DNA of 6,447 bases from the NCBI GenBank assembly GCA_937951395.1, contig CALFBV010000219.1:1-6447 (forward strand), read 5' to 3'. Source of the stretch: an uncultured Rubritalea sp. Its GTDB lineage: Bacteria > Verrucomicrobiota > Verrucomicrobiia > Verrucomicrobiales > Akkermansiaceae. Shown here in pieces: positions 1-6,447 of the stretch. Below the pieces are notes generated by a model. That model searched no databases. It saw only the letters and a program-made list of their open reading frames with translations, and was not told where the DNA came from. Both the position numbers and the translations under genes were made by a program. The stretch's first letter is position 1. Each line of letters starts with the position of its first letter.

Positions 1-377
1 GCGCCACTTTTTCAAGGATTATGGTAGTCAGTGTGAAACGTGATCCAGCCAGAGAGGGAGAGGTTTTTCAGCTTCCACCAGTTGGGATGTTTGTCAAAGC
101 CAAGATCCCAGGAAAGCCTATGGGTAAGGTGCTATCCATACCTAGGGAAGCTCTGAGGGAGGGTAATGCTGTCTGGGTGTTAACCAAGAAGGATGTTTTA
201 GAAATGATACCTGTTGAGGTGGTTCGTAGTGAGCAAGACGAAATAATTATCATGTCAAAAGATGGAAGAAAACTTACCTCTGGCGAACGTATTATCATCA
301 GTCCGATAGCTATTCCTATAAACGGAATGAAGCTGGAGGTCGAAAAACAGGATGAACCAAAACTGATCAGAAACTAA
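1..377 (+). CDS. RND efflux periplasmic adaptor (membrane fusion protein), C-terminal part
   Basis: The gene is cut by the left window edge. The frame is open from base 3, so the ATG at 21 is an internal methionine and not the start. The visible 125 or so residues match the end of a HlyD/AcrA-like adaptor. The run LPPVGMFVKAKIPGK is the β-barrel 'pure and rising to a membrane-proximal domain' signature, followed by LSIPREALREGNAVWVL and then SGERIIISPIAIPINGMKLEV, all typical of this family. Such adaptors sit in the periplasm, anchored in the inner membrane, and couple an RND pump to an outer-membrane channel. The stop codon is one base from the ATG of the permease gene, so the two are almost certainly co-transcribed and perhaps translationally coupled. 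The family call is firm; the substrate cannot be told from this fragment. Confidence -1.
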   Translation, partial: ATFSRIMVVSVKRDPAREGEVFQLPPVGMFVKAKIPGKPMGKVLSIPREALREGNAVWVLTKKDVLEMIPVEVVRSEQDEIIIMSKDGRKLTSGERIIISPIAIPINGMKLEVEKQDEPKLIRN

Positions 378-378
378 A

Positions 379-3300
379 ATGGGTAAAATGATCAAATGGT
401 TTAGTGAGAACCACGTAGCAGCAAATTTCTTGATGCTACTCGTCTTGCTTGCTGGTTTATCTACGTGGTTTAAGCTCAAGAAGGAGATATTTCCTGAGAC
501 CTCGCTGGATGCCGTTATCGTCCAGGTGCCTTACCCAAATGCTACCGCTGAGGAAGTGGAAACTGGTGTAGTGTTGAAGTTGGAAGACGCGATCTCAGAT
601 CTAGATGGCATCAAACGCTATAGTTCTACATCCACAGAAAACATGGGAGCGATGACCGTAGAGGTGGATTCCGGCTACGATGTCCGCTCTGTGATGGACG
701 ATGTAAAAAGTGCCGTCGATGGCATCTCCGAGTTCCCCGAAAATGCTGAGAAGCCAATCATTAAAGAGGCCATCATCACCGCACAGGTTCTCTCAATAGC
801 TATCTCTGCGGATACGGACGAGCGCACGCTGCGTAAGATGGCAGAAACTGTGAGAGATGGTCTGCTAAACTACCGTCCTGAAGAGCCAAAGGGACTTATG
901 GATGGTTTAAACCGGATGCTCGGCAGTAATCCAAAGATTACGAAAGCGAATCTTACCAATGTGCGACCGTATGAAATTAGTATCGAGATTTCACAAGAAA
1001 AGTTAGAGCAGTATAACTTGTCACTCAGCGATGTAGCAGACGCACTGCGCATGGCATCACTGGATCTCCCCAGTGGATCTATCCGTGAGAAAACTGGCGA
1101 GGTAGTGATCCGCACCGATGGCAAAATTATCGATGCTGCGGAATTCAACGAAGTGGTGATCATAGCGAGGGGAAATGGGTCGTCAGTTAGATTAAGAGAG
1201 ATAGCAGAGGTGAATGATGGGTTCCAAGACGTGGATCTAAAAACGAGATTCGATGGTCGGCAGGCAGTGATCGTGAATGTCTACCGTACCGGAGAGCAGG
1301 ATACTACGGTCGTGGCGAGTGCTGTGAAAGATTACATAGAGCGTATCGCTCCCACCCAGCTTCCAGAAGGTGTGCAGCTAGAGTTATGGAATGACATGAG
1401 CAAGATGTTAGAGGGCCGCATGGATCTATTAGGTCGTAATGGAGCCATTGGATTATTGCTGGTATTTGTCGTCTTAGCACTATTCTTGAGGCCATCGTTG
1501 GCGTTTTTAGTAGCGATAGGTATTCCTGTTTCCTTCGCAGGTGGACTCTGGCTGATGCCTCACATGGGGATCTCTATCAATATGATCTCACTTTTTGCAT
1601 TCATTCTCGTGCTCGGCATCGTAGTGGATGATGCCATTGTGGTGGGAGAAAATATCTACACCCGTATCCGTAGTGGTGAGCATCCTAGAATAGCAGCGCA
1701 TAAAGGAACACACGAAGTAGGAGTAGTGGTTATCTTTGGTATTTTAACAACCATGGCAGCCTTTACTCCTATGCTGGGACTTAGTGGGGTGAGTGGTAAA
1801 ATATGGCCGAATATTCCGTTAGTCGTCATACCCGTCCTCCTGTTCTCTCTGATTCAGTCTAAGTTAGTTTTACCAGCACATGCAGCCTTTTTAAAACCAT
1901 ATGATCCGAACAGAAAGGTGGACTGCATCTCAGGCTTCCAGCGTAAGGTCGCGGATGGGATGGAGTGGTTCATCGAACATGCTTACAAGCCGCTGCTAGG
2001 TTTCTGCCTCCGGTGGCGCTATGCTGTATGGGCATTGTTTATTGCGATGCTAATGATAATTATAGGACTCGTGGGCAGTGAACGAGTGCCATTTGTATTC
2101 ATGCCAAAGGTGGAGGGCGATGTTGTCTCAGCTAAAATAGTAATGCCGGTTGGTGTGGAATTTGGCGTCACGGATAACGCTGTATCTAGGATGGAAGCTG
2201 CCGCTCAAAAATTGAGCGATAAATTTAAAGATAAGCAGGGGAACCCTGTCATTAAGCACTTACTCGCTAGTTCAGGTACTCAGCCATTCCAGACTGGATT
2301 CGCTCTGAGCGGGAGCTCTGTGAGTAGTCATCTAGGAGAGGTAACACTAGAGCTCTGCCCTGCAGCAGAGCGTGATTATTCATCTGCTGTGATCATAAAT
2401 GAATGGCGTAAGGAAATAGGGATTATCCCAGGAGTCGTGGAGCTATCATTCAGAGAGGAGACCAGCTCAGGTGGAAATGCTATCGATATAGAGATCTCAG
2501 GTGACAATTTAGCGGAGCTAGAAAAAGCAGCTAAGTATCTAACAGATGAACTCGCAGAAATGGATGGAGTTATCGATATTTCTACTGATAGACGACCAGG
2601 TAAATATGAAATAGTTTACGACCAAGATAGTCTAACAAAACTAGGTAGGTCCAGAAACTACACCCTCCGAGGTATCTCTAGTCAGCTGCGTGCGGTATTC
2701 GCGGGAATTGAGATACAGCGTATTCAGCGCGGCAGAGATGAGGTGAAAGTACTAGTGCGCTATCCGCGAGACGACAGGCAGTCATTAGAAACTCTAGAGA
2801 ATATAAAACTAAAAGCTCCTCCATCAGTAACAGGTGATAGTGATGAAATATCCATTTCACAAATCGTAATAGGTAAACCAAGCAGGGGAGTCTCATCCAT
2901 CAAGCGTGTAAATGGTAGACGCGCCATCAAAATAGCTGCGGATGTGAACCGTGAGGTCGCTAACGCCAAAAAGATAGCAGACACATTCACCAACGATCAT
3001 TTAAAAATGCTTAATACCAAGTTTGATAACATTTCCTGGGACTATCAAGGTGAGCAGAAGGATCAGAATGATTCGATCAATGAAATGTTTATCAAGTTCA
3101 TCTTCGCGCTACTTATTATTTACGTCCTCATGGCTATCCCTCTTCGCTCCTACGCTCAGCCACTGATCGTGATGAGTGTGATTCCGTTTGGAATGGTGGG
3201 AGCAGTGCTTGGCCATATTTTTATGGGGATGGAGATCAGTATTATGTCACTTTGTGGACTCGTAGCACTAGCAGGAGTAGTGGTGAATGACTCGCTCGTG

Positions 3301-3591
3301 CTTGTGGATTACGTGAACCGCCAGCGTGCACTAGGAAAGTCAGCTCGAGAAGCTGCGCGGTCTGCAGGAGCGCGTAGATTTAGGCCCATTATACTCACTT
3401 CACTGACTACATTTGCTGGTCTGATGCCGATGCTGTGGGAGACGGATATGCAGGCTAGATTCCTAATTCCAATGGCAGTCTCACTGGGTTATGGTATTCT
3501 TTTCGCTACTGCAATAACTTTATTATTAGTGCCTAGTGTCTACTTGATGCTGGAAGATGTGAAAAATATCTTTTCAAAAGAGAAATCATAG
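379..3591 (+). CDS. RND-family (HAE type) efflux permease, AcrB-like
   Basis: This is a full-length inner-membrane proton/drug antiporter of 1070 residues, normal for the family. The order is the usual duplicated RND layout: TM1 at about residues 12-31, a large periplasmic loop, TM2-6 at about 355-500, TM7 at about 548-566, a second periplasmic loop, and TM8-12 at about 904-1050. TM4 carries the proton-relay pair D417 D418 in GIVVDDAIVVGENIYTR. TM10 reads GVVVNDSLVLVDYV (N970, D971) where AcrB has the relay lysine, a pattern I know from a subgroup of HAE pumps. The motif FRPIILTSLTTFAGLMPML marks TM11. No SD is visible before the ATG at 379. A second ATG at 388 could be the real start, since the sequence from MIKWF on is the usual N-terminus. 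The upstream adaptor gene ends one base before, so both act in one pump. The substrate is unknown. Confidence -1.
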   Translation: MGKMIKWFSENHVAANFLMLLVLLAGLSTWFKLKKEIFPETSLDAVIVQVPYPNATAEEVETGVVLKLEDAISDLDGIKRYSSTSTENMGAMTVEVDSGYDVRSVMDDVKSAVDGISEFPENAEKPIIKEAIITAQVLSIAISADTDERTLRKMAETVRDGLLNYRPEEPKGLMDGLNRMLGSNPKITKANLTNVRPYEISIEISQEKLEQYNLSLSDVADALRMASLDLPSGSIREKTGEVVIRTDGKIIDAAEFNEVVIIARGNGSSVRLREIAEVNDGFQDVDLKTRFDGRQAVIVNVYRTGEQDTTVVASAVKDYIERIAPTQLPEGVQLELWNDMSKMLEGRMDLLGRNGAIGLLLVFVVLALFLRPSLAFLVAIGIPVSFAGGLWLMPHMGISINMISLFAFILVLGIVVDDAIVVGENIYTRIRSGEHPRIAAHKGTHEVGVVVIFGILTTMAAFTPMLGLSGVSGKIWPNIPLVVIPVLLFSLIQSKLVLPAHAAFLKPYDPNRKVDCISGFQRKVADGMEWFIEHAYKPLLGFCLRWRYAVWALFIAMLMIIIGLVGSERVPFVFMPKVEGDVVSAKIVMPVGVEFGVTDNAVSRMEAAAQKLSDKFKDKQGNPVIKHLLASSGTQPFQTGFALSGSSVSSHLGEVTLELCPAAERDYSSAVIINEWRKEIGIIPGVVELSFREETSSGGNAIDIEISGDNLAELEKAAKYLTDELAEMDGVIDISTDRRPGKYEIVYDQDSLTKLGRSRNYTLRGISSQLRAVFAGIEIQRIQRGRDEVKVLVRYPRDDRQSLETLENIKLKAPPSVTGDSDEISISQIVIGKPSRGVSSIKRVNGRRAIKIAADVNREVANAKKIADTFTNDHLKMLNTKFDNISWDYQGEQKDQNDSINEMFIKFIFALLIIYVLMAIPLRSYAQPLIVMSVIPFGMVGAVLGHIFMGMEISIMSLCGLVALAGVVVNDSLVLVDYVNRQRALGKSAREAARSAGARRFRPIILTSLTTFAGLMPMLWETDMQARFLIPMAVSLGYGILFATAITLLLVPSVYLMLEDVKNIFSKEKS

Positions 3592-3625
3592 GTCAGCTTG
3601 ATTCGCAATACATTATACATACACC

Positions 3626-4234
3626 ATGAAACTTCTGCTTCCCATCATAGCAACTGTGAGTGTCAATCTCTGCAGCTGCGGTCATATCTTTACGAAAAGT
3701 AATACTTATGACTCTAACTCATCTGCATCGATCAATGGTGCGAAAGTCTCAAGTAAAGTAAAGCCTATGGGAGGAAATGGAGGCTTCGGGCTTTCAGCAA
3801 TGGTTTATATGGCAGGCTCAGCTAAGCTAGAAGGTCCATTTATCTGGCGTATAGAAGCTGAAGGTCAGGCAGATCATCACACGCGCTTGATTGTGCATCG
3901 CCTCAAAGTAGAGACTTCTAAAACGAAACGCAAGGAATGGTATCCATCTAATAAACTTGGCACCTATGTGAAATTTGTGGACTACAAGAAAGAGCCGGGC
4001 AAATCCTACGCAGTGTATCAAATCCCCGGAAGGCTAAGCGTGTTTCCCAAGAAGGATGGCGATATCACAATCTATGCTGATGTAACAATTTCAAGTAAAA
4101 CAAAGAGCGATCGTAAGGTCGTTAAGTTCTTCCTCTCCGCAGAACAAGATAAGAAAGAAACAGAATTCATCTTCTTCCCAGCTGAAATCGTGAAAGGCTT
4201 CGGCCAGCGAGATCCAAGAGAGTGGGATTTTTGA
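3626..4234 (+). CDS. putative outer-membrane lipoprotein of unknown function
   Basis: I do not recognise this 202-residue protein. The N-terminus MKLLLPIIATVSVNLCSCG is a lipoprotein signal: a positively charged start, a hydrophobic stretch and a lipobox LCS|C with the lipidated cysteine at C18. The next residues are G-H, with no aspartate at +2, which by the Gram-negative sorting rule favours the outer membrane. A Ser/Asn-rich linker (about 25-40) is followed by a glycine-rich segment (about 48-60) and then alternating hydrophobic and charged residues that suggest a β-rich, basic domain. No transmembrane segment or catalytic motif is evident after the signal. It starts 34 bases after the RND permease on the same strand, so it may share that transcript, but its role in efflux is only a guess. 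It ends with TGA, showing that TGA is a true stop in this organism. Confidence -1.
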   Translation: MKLLLPIIATVSVNLCSCGHIFTKSNTYDSNSSASINGAKVSSKVKPMGGNGGFGLSAMVYMAGSAKLEGPFIWRIEAEGQADHHTRLIVHRLKVETSKTKRKEWYPSNKLGTYVKFVDYKKEPGKSYAVYQIPGRLSVFPKKDGDITIYADVTISSKTKSDRKVVKFFLSAEQDKKETEFIFFPAEIVKGFGQRDPREWDF

Positions 4235-4259
4235 TCTAACACTTTGTCTGGTAGGCAAA

Positions 4260-4324
4260 TCTAAGGAGGTCAGAATGTTCGCATTCGTTCCGTTGTTGTT
4301 GGATAAAACCCCAGCCTCCTTAGA
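4260..4324 (+). repeat. 10-bp perfect inverted repeat pairing an SD with its complement, enclosing a UUCG hairpin
   Basis: The left arm TCTAAGGAGG (4260-4269) is exactly complementary to the right arm CCTCCTTAGA (4315-4324). Inside, GAATG-TTCG-CATTC (4273-4286) forms a second perfect 5-bp stem capped by a stable UUCG tetraloop. The left arm plus the next T contains TAAGGAGGT, an ideal ribosome binding site. When folded, that site would be hidden. No T-run follows the right arm, so this does not look like a standard intrinsic terminator. It lies between two convergent genes, transcribed from either side. Function unknown. Confidence -1.
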
Positions 4325-4334
4325 AACAGAATAG
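4275..4334 (+). CDS. possible 19-residue leader-like small ORF (weak call)
   Basis: An ATG at 4275 lies 4 bases after TAAGGAGGT (4262-4270), the strongest SD in the window. It opens 19 codons (MFAFVPLLLDKTPASLETE) ending in TAG at 4332-4334. The start codon is within a UUCG hairpin and its SD is within the 10-bp inverted repeat, so translation, if it happens, would depend on RNA folding. The peptide has a short hydrophobic start but resembles nothing I know. A frame this short is easily produced by chance; the only positive evidence is the SD and its spacing. No gene follows on this strand that a leader peptide could control, which argues against a classical attenuator. Confidence -1.
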   Translation: MFAFVPLLLDKTPASLETE

Positions 4335-4380
4335 CGGTTTCCTCGTCACCATGTGGCTAGGAAGCCGCTATTTATTTATT
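4330..4380 (+). terminator. probable intrinsic terminator between convergent genes
   Basis: AATAGCGGTTTCC (4330-4342) pairs with GGAAGCCGCTATT (4360-4372): 13 base pairs with one T·G wobble, and a 17-base loop. The right arm runs directly into TATTTATT, a T-rich tail on the plus strand, fitting termination of the transcript carrying the lipoprotein gene. Read on the minus strand, the same stem lies about 20 bases after the peroxiredoxin stop, but the tail there is only CTGTTTCT, so termination in that direction would be weaker. Both transcripts could use it. Confidence -1.
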
Positions 4381-4394
4381 GGATCTAAGCATTA

Positions 4395-4865
4395 TTATAT
4401 TACTTCTAACAGTTTTTCCAGATGCTTTCCTGGGCTCATTTTCTCCAAAATATGGCTGGTCTTACCTTCTTCATCGATGATGAACGTGCTGCGTTCTGTG
4501 ATGGAGAGAATAGATTTACCTAGGATGGATTTTTCGCCAAGGACTCCGTAGGCAGTGCAGATAGATTTTTCTGGATCGCTGATGAGGGGGAAGGGGAGAG
4601 ATTTCTTGTTGATGAATTTCTCATGACTCTCGATGGAGTCATGGCTGATACCAAACAGGACAACTTTAGATTTTATTTCGCTCCATTGATCACGAATGGC
4701 GCATGCTTGAATCGTTCAGCCTGGCGTGGCGTCCTTCGGGTAGAAATAAAGGACTACCTTTTTACCGATGAAATCTGATAAGTTGATCTGTGTTTCCTTA
4801 CTGTATTCACCGCCGATCACTGCTGCGTTGAATAGTGGTGCTGGTTTTCCTATGATTGGTTTCAT
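4395..4865 (-). CDS. bcp: selenocysteine-containing peroxiredoxin, BCP/PrxQ type (in-frame TGA read as Sec)
   Basis: The frame runs from ATG at 4865 to TAA at 4395, 156 residues, the same length as E. coli BCP, with one internal TGA at codon 50 (4716-4718). The sequence is a typical thiol peroxidase: [13 protein letters not shown], then the TGA, then TIQACAIRD. In BCP the TGA position is the peroxidatic cysteine of the P-xxx-T-xx-C motif (P43, T47, position 50), and C55 matches the resolving cysteine five residues on. Later landmarks also fit: [32 protein letters not shown] (C103), GEKS and the active-site arginine R125. Homology continues intact on both sides of the TGA in one frame, with a SECIS-like hairpin downstream, so I read it as Sec (U50). 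Such an enzyme would reduce H2O2 and organic hydroperoxides in the cytoplasm, probably with thioredoxin. It starts 8 bases after rarD, without a clear SD. A TGC/TGT-to-TGA mutation is the less likely alternative. Confidence -1.
4679..4718 (-). promoter_or_regulatory. candidate bacterial SECIS element just after the Sec codon
   Basis: Reading the minus strand, UGA is at 4718-4716. After 21 bases comes an apical loop CGUGAUC (4694-4688), with G as its second base. The stem under it is CCAUU (4699-4695) with AAUGG (4687-4683), then a single G·A mismatch (4700/4682), then GC (4702-4701) with GC (4681-4680), and a possible U·G pair below (4703/4679). The known bacterial SECIS pattern is a small stem-loop with at least one G in the first two loop positions, 16-37 bases after UGA; this fits on all counts. 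Such an element recruits SelB with Sec-tRNA. The structure was folded by hand, with no energy calculated. Confidence -1.
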
Positions 4866-4873
4866 GAGTTTAT

Positions 4874-5752
4874 TTATGTTATGCTAGAATTTTTAGTTCG
4901 TGAGAGTGAGTAAATGATAATGGCGATCCAGATGAGAGAGAACGCGATGAGTTGCGTAAGCTTGATAACTTCACCGAAGTAAATAAGCCCCAGCAAAAAC
5001 TGACCTGTAGGTGCTACGAACTGGAGCATTCCTAAAAGATTCAGTGGGATGCGCTTGGCTGCAGCGGTGAAAAATAGCAATGGTGATATCGTAGCTGCTC
5101 CAGTGAGGACGATTAGAATAATACTTTGTAGGGAGCCATCTAGCCAGATGTTACCTTGCTGTTTATCCTGCTCGTATAGGTAGGCTAGTGCGAATGGTGC
5201 GATAAGTCCGAGCTCGATAGTGAGAATAGAGAATCCATCGGCTTGAGTTTTCTTCTTAGTTACTCCGTAAATAGCAAATGAACCGGCTACACAGAGCGCT
5301 GGCCAAGGAAGTGACCCGATGCTGATACCTTGGACTAGCACACCTGCAGCAGCGAGTCCTACCGCGATCATTTGCATTCGTGTCATGGCTTCTTTTAATA
5401 GAAAATAGCCGATAACGATGTACATCAATGGGAGAATGAAGTAGCCCAGTGAAATAGAGACTACTTTACCGTTGTTCACGGCCCAGATATAGATGAGCCA
5501 GTTGATCATAAGCAGAGATCCTAATAGGAATGCATTGATCAAGATGCGAGGTTGTGTGATTTTTTCTAGCAGTGCAGGTAGCTTACCCCGGACTATTTGA
5601 ATGAAGATGAGTGTGATGACGCTCCAGACGACACGATGTGAAGTGATGGTAAGAGGGGGGATGTCTGCAAGTTGCGTCCAGTAGAGTGGGAGTATTCCCC
5701 AGAGAATAAATGCTGAGAGTCCACAGAGGATGCCATAGGTGTGAGGTTTCAT
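4874..5752 (-). CDS. rarD: RarD/EamA-family (DMT superfamily) membrane transporter
   Basis: This is a 292-residue integral membrane protein with about ten hydrophobic segments, the normal size and layout of RarD proteins in the drug/metabolite transporter superfamily. Family landmarks are the N-terminal [26 protein letters not shown] near residue 40, [20 protein letters not shown] at about 84-103, and the C-terminal run [19 protein letters not shown] with QFLL and FGE after it, ending in [11 protein letters not shown]. Where most RarD proteins I know read GYFINPL, this one has GYFILPL. The start ATG at 5752 is preceded by a weak purine stretch (TTAGAGA). It lies 13 bases after the channel gene and 8 bases before the peroxiredoxin, suggesting one transcript. 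The family is named after chloramphenicol sensitivity, but substrates are largely unproven; export of a small metabolite is the general expectation. Confidence -1.
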   Translation of the reverse strand: MKPHTYGILCGLSAFILWGILPLYWTQLADIPPLTITSHRVVWSVITLIFIQIVRGKLPALLEKITQPRILINAFLLGSLLMINWLIYIWAVNNGKVVSISLGYFILPLMYIVIGYFLLKEAMTRMQMIAVGLAAAGVLVQGISIGSLPWPALCVAGSFAIYGVTKKKTQADGFSILTIELGLIAPFALAYLYEQDKQQGNIWLDGSLQSIILIVLTGAATISPLLFFTAAAKRIPLNLLGMLQFVAPTGQFLLGLIYFGEVIKLTQLIAFSLIWIAIIIYSLSRTKNSSIT

Positions 5753-5765
5753 TCTCTAACCTATA

Positions 5766-6447
5766 TTACGTCAGACTAATGTCTGTGCCCGAGCTATCTT
5801 CTGGTTCTTTGTCTGCATGTTTGATAGTGATTTCTCGCTGAGGGAAGGGGATGTCGATTCCTTTGTCGCGGAATGCTTTCCAGATTTCTAACAGAACTTG
5901 TGAGCGCACATTAGCGACTCCTTCATTGGCGTCATTGATCCAGAACCTTACCTGTAGATCTATGGATGAATCCCCGAAGCCTATGAGCAGGCAGCGCGGT
6001 GCAGGGTTCTTGAGGACTCGTGGGATATTAGCTGCGGCTTCTGCACAGACTTGGGTAGCCAGTTCTACATCAGTATCGTAGGATACTCCGAGATTCGCTC
6101 GGATGCGGACATTGGTGTCAGAGAATGACCAGTTGACTACGTTGTTTGTGATAAAGTCTTCGTTAGGGATGAGGATCTCCTTTCGGTCACGGGTGAGGAC
6201 TGAAACATAGCGAGTGCGGAGAGTATTGATCCAGCCGTAGGTGCCATTGATCTCGATAACGTCACCAGGTTTAATAGATTTATCTAAAAGAATGATCACT
6301 CCAGAAACTAGATTTGAGATGACTTTCTGCAGACCAAATCCAAGACCCAGTCCGAGTGCGCCAGAGAATACAGCAAGTCCACCGAGTGGGATTCCCGCTA
6401 CCATTAAGGTGATGAGAAAAGCAGATGTGTAGAGGAGTAAGCGAGTG
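5766..6447 (-). CDS. MscS-family mechanosensitive ion channel, C-terminal part
   Basis: The gene is cut by the right window edge. The frame stays open upstream of the internal ATG at 6404 to the edge, so that ATG is not the true start; about 226 residues are visible. The pore helix TM3 is clear: a Gly/Ala-rich run SGALGLGLGFGLQKVISNLV, then SGVIILLDKSIKPGDVIEI leading into the cytoplasmic β domain, with TRDRKEILIPNEDFITNNVV and NWSFSD, all MscS signatures. The α/β end domain follows (VRIRANLGVSYDTDVELA to GIDIPFPQREI). The LGFGLQ form of the pore motif and IKPGD point to the longer MscK/MscM-like branch rather than the short MscS itself, but the missing N-terminus prevents certainty. The protein would release solutes from the cytoplasm on hypo-osmotic shock. 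It is the first visible gene of the minus-strand cluster with rarD and the peroxiredoxin. Confidence -1.
   Translation of the reverse strand, partial: TRLLLYTSAFLITLMVAGIPLGGLAVFSGALGLGLGFGLQKVISNLVSGVIILLDKSIKPGDVIEINGTYGWINTLRTRYVSVLTRDRKEILIPNEDFITNNVVNWSFSDTNVRIRANLGVSYDTDVELATQVCAEAAANIPRVLKNPAPRCLLIGFGDSSIDLQVRFWINDANEGVANVRSQVLLEIWKAFRDKGIDIPFPQREITIKHADKEPEDSSGTDISLT

Noticed and set aside
68..2993. Several minus-strand ORFs of 60-100 codons across the adaptor and permease genes
   Set aside because: They overlap strongly supported efflux genes on the other strand and show no recognisable protein features.
3592..3625. Promoter for the lipoprotein gene (TATACAT and TTGATT in the short gap)
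   Set aside because: The two boxes are only about ten bases apart, so they do not form a σ70-type promoter; the gap is short enough for read-through from the permease gene.
4232..4234. General reassignment of TGA to an amino acid in this genome
   Set aside because: The lipoprotein gene ends in TGA, no other long gene in the window contains an internal TGA, and the single case lies at a known Sec position.
4234..4303. Integron attC site (ATCTAAC ... GTTGGAT, an RYYYAAC/GTTRRRY-like pair)
   Set aside because: The inner L-box pairing expected of attC is not evident, the strong inverted repeat crosses the supposed right end, and no cassette or integrase context is present.
4351..4551. Plus-strand 66-codon ORF
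   Set aside because: It starts within the terminator loop and runs antisense to the peroxiredoxin gene; its translation shows no family features.
4395..4865. Peroxiredoxin as a pseudogene with a nonsense mutation or a sequencing error
   Set aside because: The frame is conserved on both sides of the TGA without any shift, the TGA is exactly at the catalytic Cys/Sec site, and a SECIS-like stem follows. It is kept as the alternative but judged much less likely.
5851..6432. Plus-strand ORFs of 76 and 63 codons opposite the channel gene
   Set aside because: Both are antisense shadows of the well-supported MscS-family frame.

Overview
The window looks like chromosomal DNA from a Gram-negative bacterium. 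It has an RND efflux system, an outer-membrane-type lipoprotein signal and a large-family MscS channel, with slightly AT-rich base composition by eye. The proteins have a loosely PVC/Verrucomicrobiota-like flavour, but that assignment is a guess and nothing in the window proves it. Strong Shine-Dalgarno (SD) sequences are missing in front of every gene whose start is visible.

Plus strand, left half: the 3' end of a periplasmic adaptor (membrane fusion protein) gene, followed after one base by a complete 1070-residue HAE-type RND permease, and 34 bases later by a 202-residue lipoprotein of unknown function. The first two form a tripartite efflux pump. The lipoprotein may be co-transcribed with them.

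Minus strand, right half, reading leftwards: the 3' part of an MscS-family mechanosensitive channel (cut by the window edge), then a RarD/EamA-type transporter, then a peroxiredoxin of the BCP/PrxQ type. Gaps are 13 and 8 bases, so this is probably one transcript. The two gene sets converge on about 160 bases (4235-4394) that hold two separate inverted repeats. One looks like a transcription terminator. The other pairs a perfect SD with its exact complement.

The main discovery is the peroxiredoxin, which ordinary ORF calling misses because its reading frame contains a TGA at codon 50. That TGA sits exactly where the peroxidatic cysteine of BCP belongs (TPG-x-T-xxx-C context), and the frame is otherwise open and well conserved for 156 codons. 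A hairpin fitting the bacterial SECIS layout lies just downstream of the TGA. The gene is therefore best read as a selenoprotein: a peroxiredoxin with selenocysteine as its attacking residue. It implies that the host carries selA, selB, selC and selD elsewhere. TGA still works as a normal stop in this genome: the lipoprotein gene ends with it.
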